NCBI GenBank assembly: GCA_002400895.1
Contig: NVRO01000180.1
Location: 1-5,483, forward strand
Direction of reading: 5' to 3'
Length of the DNA stretch: 5,483 bases
Origin: Planctomycetota bacterium
Lineage (GTDB): Bacteria > Planctomycetota > UBA1135
In this document: positions 1 to 5,483 of the stretch, one piece after another
Layout of the letters: each line of letters starts with the position of its first letter
How positions within the stretch are numbered: the stretch's first letter is position 1
Translations under genes and position numbers: made by a program
Notes under the pieces: generated by a model
The model's input: only the letters and a program-made list of their open reading frames with translations
Databases searched by the model: none
Told to the model about the DNA's origin: nothing

Positions 1-44
1 GGCATTGGTTGCAGTCGATTACAAAAAACTTCAACTTGAGTAAG

Positions 45-74
45 AAAAAAACCCCGAGGCGCAAAGCCTCGGGG
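45..74 (-). terminator. Rho-independent terminator of the FG-GAP protein gene
   Basis: A perfect 9-bp inverted repeat (CCCCGAGGC at 52-60, GCCTCGGGG at 66-74) encloses a 5-base loop. It is flanked on the left by seven A residues (45-51), which read as a U-tract immediately after the hairpin on the minus strand. It starts 28 bases beyond the TAA of the minus-strand gene, where an intrinsic terminator is expected. There is no T-tract on the other side, so it should act on leftward transcription only. Positions 1-44 to its left show nothing I can identify. Confidence 0.93.
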
Positions 75-102
75 CCAAGGTGCGGCACTGGAGCCGTCGG
101 GA

Positions 103-2037
103 TTACAGAATGGTATAGGGCCCGATTACTGCCATCTTCTCATTGCCACCACTCAGGGAAACTGACGAGAAGTAAATTGTTGCACCGACGGTTGATTGAC
201 CCATGAAAGTGGCTGGTATGGTCCAGTTTGCGACCGCCGTTCCGTTTCCATCGGCTTGACCCTGGGTGATGTACTGTGGGTTGGTTAGTCCGGTGTCTTG
301 GATGAATCCCAGGTATCCGGAGGATCCACTACTTTGTGCAGCAAAGAAGTAGATAACTTGATTCGCCCAAGCGTAAGTCGCAGTGATGACAATGGCTTGG
401 CCAGCGGTTGGAGGACTATCAAGGGTCAAATCCAGTGGATGTTCGGCAACGAGGCCACCGTCCACATCCGATATCCGGGTGAATCCATTCCGATATTCGC
501 CCGCTTGAAAGTAGAGGATAGTGCCGCCCGGGGTAGAGGCTGGAACGTTGAAAACGGCTGAGGTTGAGCCACCGACAACATTGGTATTCAAGGCGAAGTA
601 GTCATTGCCACCTGCGCCAATAAGGTTGCCAATATCCAACAGGAATCCAAAAGCTGAAGTGGTGGGGTTTTGGTTGGTCCCGGCATAGAAGTAAATGTCG
701 GCATTCTCTTTGACGTTGATCAAATCAACAGTCACCGGCTCACCTTGCATCATGCTTCCGGCCAAATTCAATTCCATGGGGCCAATGTTGGAATCAGGTG
801 GCGAGATTACCATCACCAGGCCTTGGCGGTTGCCAGTGACCGTGGTTCGTGGGGCACCCGCAATTACTTCTTCGATACCGGTGCCGTTAGTGTCTCCGGC
901 AGCAGCGGTTGACCAGCCCAACTGGCTACCATTGTTGCCGCTGGTCGAGTAGAGCTCGGTGCCGGTTTGCAGATCGAGTACTTGCAGCAGACCAGTGGAA
1001 GTCGCGCCGGGGCTACCGACAACCAAATCAACCAGGCCATCAAAATTGGCATCCTCGAGCATCGACAACGAATAGCCGAGTTGGTCACCGGCGGCACCAT
1101 CAAGGCGGATTAGTTGGGTAAGGGATGGTGCTTCCCAGACGATTGCCGCGCCCGCGCCCGAGTTCGCCTCCGGTCCTCCGGCAGCAATGTAAATCTTGTT
1201 GTTACCGGCCGGGCGACCTGCAACAGAAACCCCCAGTTGATCCCCAGCAGCTCCACTAAGGGAAACAAGTACGCGAAAGGGCTGACCGCTACGCTTGATG
1301 AGTACGAACAGTTTTCCGGTGTCGCCGGAATAAGGTGCTCCAGCTAGCAGTTCATCACCGTCAAAGCCGTCGACATTGCCGAGGTTTGCGAGCGAGAATC
1401 CGAACCATTCACCGGTGGTATTACTTTCTACGATGTCACCGGGAATCAGGCTGAGGCCATCCCAGGAAAAGCCCTGGACTGCACCGGCCATGCGTTTGGT
1501 GCCGCCGCCGAGAATACCAACCATCAGGTCGGTAGTGCCGTCACCGTCGTAGTCAGCGCCGAGTACCGAAACTCCCAACAAATCTCCTGCTTGACCCTCG
1601 ATACGGTCAAGTTCGATTCGGGTGGCACCATCAAACAGGTAGACTCGCCCCTGGAAAAAATGAGTGCCGGAATAGAAGGGTGCACCGACTGCAATTTCGT
1701 TTACTCCGTCGCCGGTGAGGTCACTTATTGAAGCCACGGATGCGCCAAACATGTCACCCAAGTTCTCGCCGTCGAGGCGCGCTATCTCGCTGCCGTCAAT
1801 TCCGCTGAGGAGATAAACCGATCCGCTGTTGCGCCCATTGAAATCGGCCCCGAGGGCACCGACCAATACATCACTGAGACCATCACCATCATGGTCGCCA
1901 GCGGCGGCAACTGAATAGCCGAAGTGATCACCGGCAGTTGCACCGGGCTTCACCCAAGTTTGAACCCAGTCTTGGGCGGAAAGGGGGAAATTAAGTGCTG
2001 CTATTGCGAGCAAGCCGAGGGGAAGAATTTTGCGCAT
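103..2037 (-). CDS. Secreted seven-bladed FG-GAP beta-propeller protein with duplicated C-terminal domain
   Basis: This 644-residue exported protein resembles the integrin-alpha-type propeller. The N-terminus (MRKILPLGLLAIAALNFPLSA, residues 1-21) is a Sec signal peptide with probable cleavage before QDW. Seven repeats start near residues 36, 94, 151, 209, 265, 317 and 370, at a regular 52-58 residue spacing. Each has a G-[DES]-x-[FL]-G-x-S opening, and most then have an aspartate-rich calcium-type loop (DHDGDG at 49, DYDGDG at 162) and a VGAP-like strand. Seven repeats make a complete propeller. Blade 5 has lost the calcium loop and blade 7 has a weak one (DTNGTG). Residues 421-644 form two similar beta-rich units (421-530 and 535-644). 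The ATG at 2037 was chosen because the signal peptide starts exactly there; the frame stays open to 2253, but that part has no export signal and would overlap the divergent gene. No good Shine-Dalgarno is visible. The family often serves in adhesion or ligand binding; the ligand here is unknown. Confidence 0.93.
   Translation of the reverse strand: MRKILPLGLLAIAALNFPLSAQDWVQTWVKPGATAGDHFGYSVAAAGDHDGDGLSDVLVGALGADFNGRNSGSVYLLSGIDGSEIARLDGENLGDMFGASVASISDLTGDGVNEIAVGAPFYSGTHFFQGRVYLFDGATRIELDRIEGQAGDLLGVSVLGADYDGDGTTDLMVGILGGGTKRMAGAVQGFSWDGLSLIPGDIVESNTTGEWFGFSLANLGNVDGFDGDELLAGAPYSGDTGKLFVLIKRSGQPFRVLVSLSGAAGDQLGVSVAGRPAGNNKIYIAAGGPEANSGAGAAIVWEAPSLTQLIRLDGAAGDQLGYSLSMLEDANFDGLVDLVVGSPGATSTGLLQVLDLQTGTELYSTSGNNGSQLGWSTAAAGDTNGTGIEEVIAGAPRTTVTGNRQGLVMVISPPDSNIGPMELNLAGSMMQGEPVTVDLINVKENADIYFYAGTNQNPTTSAFGFLLDIGNLIGAGGNDYFALNTNVVGGSTSAVFNVPASTPGGTILYFQAGEYRNGFTRISDVDGGLVAEHPLDLTLDSPPTAGQAIVITATYAWANQVIYFFAAQSSGSSGYLGFIQDTGLTNPQYITQGQADGNGTAVANWTIPATFMGQSTVGATIYFSSVSLSGGNEKMAVIGPYTIL
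106..777 (-). repeat. Tandemly duplicated ~110-residue C-terminal domain (coding repeat)
   Basis: Residues 421-530 (about 448-777) and 535-644 (about 106-435) of the FG-GAP protein align by eye. Both open with an L-[DN]-L strand, then a V/I-rich strand, an aromatic strand (ADIYFYAG versus QVIYFFAA), a [FL]GF..D.G segment, a G.(S/T).V/A..(V/I)PA strand, and a final aromatic strand (TILYFQAG versus ATIYFSSV). This points to an internal duplication of a beta-sandwich-like module following the propeller. I do not recognise the family. The copies are diverged at residue level, so it is an old duplication rather than a recent DNA repeat. Confidence 0.7.
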
Positions 2038-2171
2038 CTTGGAATTAGGAGCCCGCTCGGTTACTTGCTGCAGGCCATCACAAAATCCTACCCGATGAGG
2101 GCTCAAGTGGCCGAAATACTTATTGATAAATGGATTCCGGTGATTGCCGGTAATGGCGTATCCTTTGCCCC
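2038..2171. promoter_or_regulatory. Divergent intergenic region between FG-GAP gene and lipoprotein gene
   Basis: The 134 bases between two head-to-head start codons must hold the promoters or leaders for both genes. The most AT-rich part (about 2116-2131, ATACTTATTGATAAAT) is the best place for -10-type elements, but I could not fit a convincing -35/-10 pair with normal spacing on either strand. Neither start codon has a clear Shine-Dalgarno: CTCCTAATTCCAAG precedes the leftward ATG and TATCCTTTGCCCC precedes the rightward one. Both genes may therefore use weak or SD-independent initiation. Confidence 0.55.
2137..2156. repeat. Short tandem direct repeat, possible regulator site
   Basis: CCGGTGATTG (2137-2146) is followed directly by CCGGTAATGG (2147-2156), identical at 8 of 10 positions and spaced by about one helical turn. 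The same stretch also has weak dyad symmetry (ATTCCGG at the left, CCGGTAAT at the right). It lies 16 bases before the lipoprotein start codon in the shared divergent region. It could be a protein-binding site, or chance given how short it is. Confidence 0.25.
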
Positions 2172-3710
2172 ATGCTGGAACTTCGCCCCGCGCTACTCGG
2201 ATTGGTGTTGATAAGCCCGTTGACAACTGCCTGCGGAGCGGGGGAAGAGTCACAAGAGGCTAGCAGTAAAGAAGTTAAGTCTCCTTTCTCGATTCAGTCG
2301 GAGAATCCCGATCAACTTTCACTCGAGCCTCAATTGGCTCCGGGAATGGGTGAGCTGCGGGCTCATGTCACTTTGCGGGATAGTGGGGAACCGGTTGAGG
2401 GCATCCTTGTCCGTCTATTGTGGCAGACCGACGAGAACGACCAGAACGATACCGGTAGGGTTTTCCGCCGCACCGACCAGGATGGACGCTGTAGTTTTGA
2501 AGTTGAAGGGGGCACTGTCATCTCCTCGATTACAGTTGAGCCAACTGCTACCACTGCGCCAGCAGCAGTCTCGGTCAAACGACCCATCATTACCGGGAAA
2601 ATATCCAGTTTTGAGTTCGCCTTGGTACCAGGCGGCATCCTTTCCGGGATTGTTCTGGATGAAGCGGGCGAGCCAATGGCAAATGCAGACCTCAAGGTGT
2701 GGTATTCAAAGCACGGTGAAGTTGAGCGCAATCCGAAAAGCGCCGCGGATGTCGAAGTCAATGCTGGTATCGACGGTGTCTTTATTATCGGGGGAATGCC
2801 GGCTGGGGAGTTTTTACTCAGCGCAACTGTGGAAAACCAAGTCTGCGTTCAGCGCGTTGGTGGCGTCATTTCCGAGGCGCAAGTACTCGATGGATTCGAA
2901 TTGTTGATGGAACCCGCAAATGAGGTTTTGGGAATGGTGGTGTCGACGAAAGGTGACCCGATTCACGATGTCCTGTTGGTAGCCGGCATGATTGGGCGGC
3001 ATGCCAAGCGGGACGCAACAGCTCATGATGATTGTTGGTATTACCCGGCGCAACAATATGTTCTCTACTCACAGGAGGACGGCAGTTTTCTGCTTACAAA
3101 TGTTCCTTCCGGCCAGGCTTGGGTAATCGATGCCAAGCATAAGTCCTATCAACCGTTGCGGCAGCGGATATTGCCCGGGGAAACCGTGGTCGACCTGAAT
3201 CTTGTCGGGGGCATGCAACTGGACGGAGTGGTGGTAGATACCGACGGCCAACCGGTGTCGAAGGCCCGGATGCTGTTGGGCGGCGACCAGGAGCGAGAGC
3301 GTCGTTGTCAGAAAAATGGGAAGTTCGTTTTCTCAGGCTTGGTTGAAGATTGGGAGTCGAGCCTGGCAGTACACAAGCCGGGATTTGCTCCAATCCTGTT
3401 GAGCCCATTGCGCATCGATGGAGAAAGTACAGCCATCGAAGTCGTGCTGGTGGCAGGTGCTCTGATGGAGGGGCAAGTGGTCGACGCGGATGGGGCTGGA
3501 GTTGCCGGAGTCCGCATCAGGGTGGTCGCCAAGCCGGCGCTCGAACGATTTGGCCTTGCCACCACCATTTCCGGCCCCAATGGCAACTTTTTCCTGCCTG
3601 ATTTGCCGTCCGAACGGCTCGAGTGTCACTTATTTGACTCCAATAATGCCCAAGTGGGTAGATTCGAATGGCAAGCCGGTGATTCCGATGTCGTTGTCAG
3701 TATCCGCTGA
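2172..3710 (+). CDS. Lipoprotein with five carboxypeptidase-regulatory-like (Ig-fold) repeats
   Basis: This is a 512-residue exported protein. The N-terminus (MLELRPALLGLVLISPL, then TTAC) looks like a lipoprotein signal with the modified cysteine at residue 21. The -3 residue is Thr rather than the usual Leu, so the lipobox is imperfect. An acidic, Ser-rich tether of about 40 residues follows, as is usual for lipoproteins; Gly at +2 would allow outer-membrane sorting under the E. coli rule. Five repeats begin near residues 62, 155, 251, 348 and 430. Each has the pattern G-x-V-x-[DS]-x-x-G-x-P-[VMI], then a D/N-G-x-F/S strand and a GxPxG-like turn (for example VLDEAGEPMANA, DGVFIIGGMPAG, VVDTDGQPVSKA). 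This is typical of carboxypeptidase-regulatory/CnaB-like beta-sandwich domains. No catalytic domain is present, so a structural or binding role at the cell surface is likely. ATG 2172 is the first start after an in-frame stop at 2151; it lacks a Shine-Dalgarno. Confidence 0.9.
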   Translation: MLELRPALLGLVLISPLTTACGAGEESQEASSKEVKSPFSIQSENPDQLSLEPQLAPGMGELRAHVTLRDSGEPVEGILVRLLWQTDENDQNDTGRVFRRTDQDGRCSFEVEGGTVISSITVEPTATTAPAAVSVKRPIITGKISSFEFALVPGGILSGIVLDEAGEPMANADLKVWYSKHGEVERNPKSAADVEVNAGIDGVFIIGGMPAGEFLLSATVENQVCVQRVGGVISEAQVLDGFELLMEPANEVLGMVVSTKGDPIHDVLLVAGMIGRHAKRDATAHDDCWYYPAQQYVLYSQEDGSFLLTNVPSGQAWVIDAKHKSYQPLRQRILPGETVVDLNLVGGMQLDGVVVDTDGQPVSKARMLLGGDQERERRCQKNGKFVFSGLVEDWESSLAVHKPGFAPILLSPLRIDGESTAIEVVLVAGALMEGQVVDADGAGVAGVRIRVVAKPALERFGLATTISGPNGNFFLPDLPSERLECHLFDSNNAQVGRFEWQAGDSDVVVSIR

Positions 3711-3797
3711 CAAACTCTATACCCTTTTTATTAAAGGAGCCCTATAGGAAGACCGAAAAGGAAGTGTCGGGGTTTTTCAACCCCCGGGACTTCCTCA
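3711..3797 (+). other. 87-base intergenic spacer with a strong hairpin at 3760-3794
   Basis: The arms 3760-3772 and 3782-3794 pair with 12 base pairs, counting one G.U and skipping one G-G mismatch, around a 9-base loop starting with TTTTT. The hairpin ends three bases before the ATG at 3798. On the plus strand no U-tract follows, so it is a poor intrinsic terminator for the lipoprotein gene. On the minus strand the stem is followed by TTTTCGG, but no minus-strand gene ends here. A weaker 5-bp stem (CCTTT at 3722-3726, AAAGG at 3732-3736, extra weak CTATA/TATAG pairing outside) lies just after the lipoprotein stop. A Shine-Dalgarno-like AAAGGAG (3733-3739) has no start codon at a usable distance. 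Confidence 0.6.
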
Positions 3798-4355
3798 ATG
3801 CTCAAACTACGCTCGCTTTTTTTGCTGACCGCATTTTTCTTTGCGGTTTCAGTGACTGCTATTGAGAGCGATTCTGGTGTTGTTGCCAATGTGAGTTTGA
3901 ACTTGGACATTGAACATCCTCCGGCACCTTTGCCGGATAACCCAGATCTGGCACGGTTGTTGGTGGAAACCTCACCGTTGGGTGAACTCGGCCTGGATTG
4001 GCCGCCACGCTTTTCATCACCTGAACCACGGCAGGTATTTAGCATTCGCGGGCTTGGAGAGGGATTTACCCCTTTGTCCTTCAGATTGCAGCCCTACCAG
4101 GAATGGGGAATGAGGATTCAGGCAGTCGGTGGTGAAGTTCAGCCGTTTATTGATTTGGGGGGTTTTGAGGGCTTGAGTGCTGATGGTGGGAGCGGTCTCC
4201 AACTCTGGGCAGGAGCGGATTGGCATCCGAGCCAATCCACTACGGTGGGGATGTCGGCCTGTTATCAAAGGCTACCTGACATCGCCCTGGACTTTGGTGT
4301 AATCGCGCTTGAGCCGAGCATCACCATGCTGTTCAGCGTTGCCATCGACTTCTAA
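3798..4355 (+). CDS. Small exported protein of unknown function, possibly outer-membrane beta-barrel
   Basis: This 185-residue protein belongs to no family I recognise. Residues 1-21 (MLKLRSLFLLTAFFFAVSVTA) form a clear signal peptide, probably cleaved before IES, which fixes the start at 3798. Residues 34-75 are proline- and acid-rich (PPAPLPDNPD). From about 79 on, short alternating polar/hydrophobic strands appear (FSIRGLG, WGMRIQAVG, VQPFIDLGG, LQLWAGADWHP, TTVGMSACYQR). The last strand (SITMLFSVAIDF) ends in phenylalanine, like the C-terminal signal read by the BAM complex. Only about six strands are evident, which is few for a closed barrel (eight is the usual minimum), so it may oligomerise or may be a periplasmic beta protein. 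It lies 87 bases after the lipoprotein gene and on the same strand. No standard ribosome-binding site is adjacent to the ATG, because a hairpin occupies that place. Confidence 0.85.
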   Translation: MLKLRSLFLLTAFFFAVSVTAIESDSGVVANVSLNLDIEHPPAPLPDNPDLARLLVETSPLGELGLDWPPRFSSPEPRQVFSIRGLGEGFTPLSFRLQPYQEWGMRIQAVGGEVQPFIDLGGFEGLSADGGSGLQLWAGADWHPSQSTTVGMSACYQRLPDIALDFGVIALEPSITMLFSVAIDF

Positions 4356-4440
4356 GTCGAATGGGTGGGGCAAAGTATTAATATTGCAGAGCCTGTTCGT
4401 CGGTTGATGCCCTAGCAACGACGAATCTCTCCAAAGGATA
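4356..4440 (+). promoter_or_regulatory. 85-base deoA upstream region with AT-rich element and stem-loop
   Basis: The AT-rich stretch AGTATTAATATTG (4375-4386) contains -10-like hexamers (TATTAA, TAATAT), but I see no matching -35. Downstream, TTCGTC and GTTG (4396-4401, 4403-4406) pair with CAAC and GACGAA (4416-4419, 4420-4425): ten base pairs with one bulged G at 4402 and a 9-base loop. The stem is followed by TCTCTCC, not a U-tract, so it is either a weak terminator for the upstream gene, a structured 5' leader of deoA, or a dyad operator. Which one cannot be decided from sequence alone. Confidence 0.45.
4433..4438 (+). promoter_or_regulatory. Ribosome-binding site of deoA
   Basis: AAAGGA lies two bases before the ATG at 4441. 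The spacing is short, but this is the only recognisable Shine-Dalgarno directly in front of a start codon in the window, and it supports the chosen deoA start. Confidence 0.6.
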
Positions 4441-5483
4441 ATGTCCTCATACTCAATCGATTCTCTGCTTGTAGCCCGTCGCGATCGCGGTGAGCAAAGC
4501 TCCGCCGAAATCACCGCCTTCATCAATGGTGTAGTCGACGGCAGCATCACCAGATCCCAAGCCGCCGCCTGGCTCGCCTTCGTTTTCTTGAACGGGATGA
4601 GCGATGCTGAAACTGTCGCCCTGACTATCGCCATGCGAGATTCGGGTGAATGCCTGTCCTGGCCCGATCTCACCGGACCGTTCATCGACAAGCATTCGAC
4701 CGGCGGGGTTGGCGACAAGGTGTCTCTGGTCCTCGCGCCGGTGTGGTCGGCAATGGGTTTTAAAGTGCCAATGTTGTCCGGTCGCGGGTTGGGTATTACC
4801 GGTGGTACCTTGGACAAATTGGAAGCCATTGCCGGCTACCGTACCGACCTCAATCGCAGCCAACTTGCATCCTGTCTGGAACAGGCTGGATGCTTCATTA
4901 ATGGACAAACTTCTGAACTGGTTCCAGCCGACCGCATTCTTTATGCCTTGCGTGATGAGACTCAGACGGTTCCTTCAATCCCGCTGATTACCGCCAGCAT
5001 CTTGTCCAAGAAATTGGTCGAAGGCCTCGACCGCTTGGTGCTGGATGTCAAGTGTGGGTCCGGAGCATTCATGAAAACCGAGACTGAGGCTGCCGCCCTG
5101 GCCGCATCCCTGACCCGTGTCGGCAACGACGCCGGAGTAGAAACTACGGCTCATATCACTGATATGTCGGAACCGCTTGGCGCTGCGATTGGTAATGCAC
5201 TGGAAGTGGAGGAGGCGGTTGCGACCTTGCAGGGTGGTGGAGATTCCGACCTTCGTAGCCTGGTCTGTCTCCTCTCCGGTGACCCCCAGGTTGCCGGAAC
5301 ATGCCTGGATGACGGTAGTGCTTTTGAACGCTGGTGCGTCATGGTGCGATGTCATGGTGGCGACCCGGATGCCCCGCTTCGTGGGGGTGATTGTCAGCAG
5401 TTCGTGTATGAAGCGGAAAAAACAGGAGATATAGGCCATTGTGATGCTGGTGAGCTCGGTTTGGCCGCCTTCAGATTGGGAGC
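4441..5483 (+). CDS. deoA: Thymidine phosphorylase (DeoA), 3' end cut by window edge
   Basis: The frame is open from 4441 to the last base: 347 codons plus two bases. The family is usually about 435-440 residues, so roughly the last 90 are missing. The enzyme converts thymidine and phosphate to thymine and 2-deoxyribose 1-phosphate in the cytoplasm, in pyrimidine salvage or deoxynucleoside catabolism. Visible landmarks are AMRDSGE (64-70), DKHSTGGVGDK (83-93), the family signature SGRGLGITGGTLDKLE (113-128), YALRDET (168-174), SIPLITASILSKKL (179-192) and LDVKCGSGAFMK (201-212). By the E. coli DeoA numbering I recall, phosphate ligands K84, S86, S95, S113 and T123, catalytic H85, and base ligands R171, S186 and K190 are all present at the same positions, which also supports the ATG. 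Residue 119 is Ile where E. coli has His. A broader pyrimidine-nucleoside phosphorylase specificity is possible. The 85-base gap before it suggests its own transcription unit. Confidence 0.95.
   Translation, partial: MSSYSIDSLLVARRDRGEQSSAEITAFINGVVDGSITRSQAAAWLAFVFLNGMSDAETVALTIAMRDSGECLSWPDLTGPFIDKHSTGGVGDKVSLVLAPVWSAMGFKVPMLSGRGLGITGGTLDKLEAIAGYRTDLNRSQLASCLEQAGCFINGQTSELVPADRILYALRDETQTVPSIPLITASILSKKLVEGLDRLVLDVKCGSGAFMKTETEAAALAASLTRVGNDAGVETTAHITDMSEPLGAAIGNALEVEEAVATLQGGGDSDLRSLVCLLSGDPQVAGTCLDDGSAFERWCVMVRCHGGDPDAPLRGGDCQQFVYEAEKTGDIGHCDAGELGLAAFRLG

Noticed and set aside
2038..2253. N-terminal extension of the minus-strand FG-GAP gene to an ATG at 2253
   Set aside because: The extra 72 residues are low in export features, would bury a good signal peptide internally, and overlap the start of the divergent lipoprotein gene. 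The signal peptide begins exactly at the ATG at 2037.
2350..2907. 185-codon plus-strand frame inside the lipoprotein gene
   Set aside because: It is an out-of-frame shadow: low-complexity Ser/Arg-rich translation and no motifs, while the other frame has clear repeated domains.
3760..3794. Hairpin as a standard Rho-independent terminator of the lipoprotein gene
   Set aside because: No U-tract follows on the plus strand, and the next start codon comes three bases later. A role in termination is possible but not supported by the usual signature, so it is listed only as a hairpin.
3764..3862. Possible 32-33 codon leader ORF starting at GTG 3764 with AAAAGGA close upstream
   Set aside because: The start codon lies inside the hairpin stem, the SD-to-start distance is only one base, and the peptide has no recognisable feature. 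It overlaps the signal-peptide region of the real gene out of frame.
4376..4384. Sigma-70 promoter for deoA at TATTAATAT
   Set aside because: The -10-like sequence is attractive, but no -35-like hexamer sits 16-18 bases upstream (the place holds TAAGTCGA). It is mentioned only as an AT-rich element.
4272..4908. Overlapping minus-strand open frames of 185 and 151 codons antisense to the start of deoA
   Set aside because: They lie opposite a confidently identified deoA, show no domain or signal features, and are explained by the complement of its codon usage.
4975..5439. 154-codon minus-strand frame at the right edge
   Set aside because: It is antisense to deoA, whose frame keeps all family motifs through this region.

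Overview
The window looks like an ordinary chromosomal stretch from a Gram-negative bacterium. It holds three genes for exported or envelope proteins and the start of one cytoplasmic nucleoside-salvage gene. Base composition looks close to balanced, slightly G+C-rich by eye. An integrin-like FG-GAP protein, a lipoprotein built from repeated carboxypeptidase-regulatory-type domains, weak or absent Shine-Dalgarno sites on two of the four genes, and a DeoA with a GLGITGGT signature would suit a Planctomycetota/PVC-type marine or environmental bacterium. This placement is inference from protein style and is not firm.

Layout. Positions 1-44 show no feature. A textbook intrinsic terminator (45-74) ends a minus-strand gene (103-2037). 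That gene encodes a secreted protein of 644 residues: signal peptide, seven FG-GAP blades forming a complete beta-propeller, and two tandem copies of a ~110-residue beta-rich domain. A 134-base divergent intergenic region (2038-2171) separates it from a plus-strand lipoprotein gene (2172-3710) with five Ig-like carboxypeptidase-regulatory-type repeats. After 87 bases comes a small gene (3798-4355) for an unrecognised exported protein that ends like an outer-membrane beta-barrel; a strong hairpin lies three bases before its start codon. After another 85 bases with a second hairpin, a thymidine phosphorylase gene (deoA) begins at 4441 and runs off the right edge.

How they fit together. The three exported proteins could all act at the cell surface, but nothing in the sequence proves a shared pathway. 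DeoA appears to be an unrelated housekeeping or catabolic gene that happens to lie downstream. I found no mobile element, CRISPR array, tRNA or rRNA, and no clear sign of a new defence or signalling system. The most useful second looks are the duplicated C-terminal domain of the FG-GAP protein, the small barrel-like orphan, and the two intergenic hairpins.
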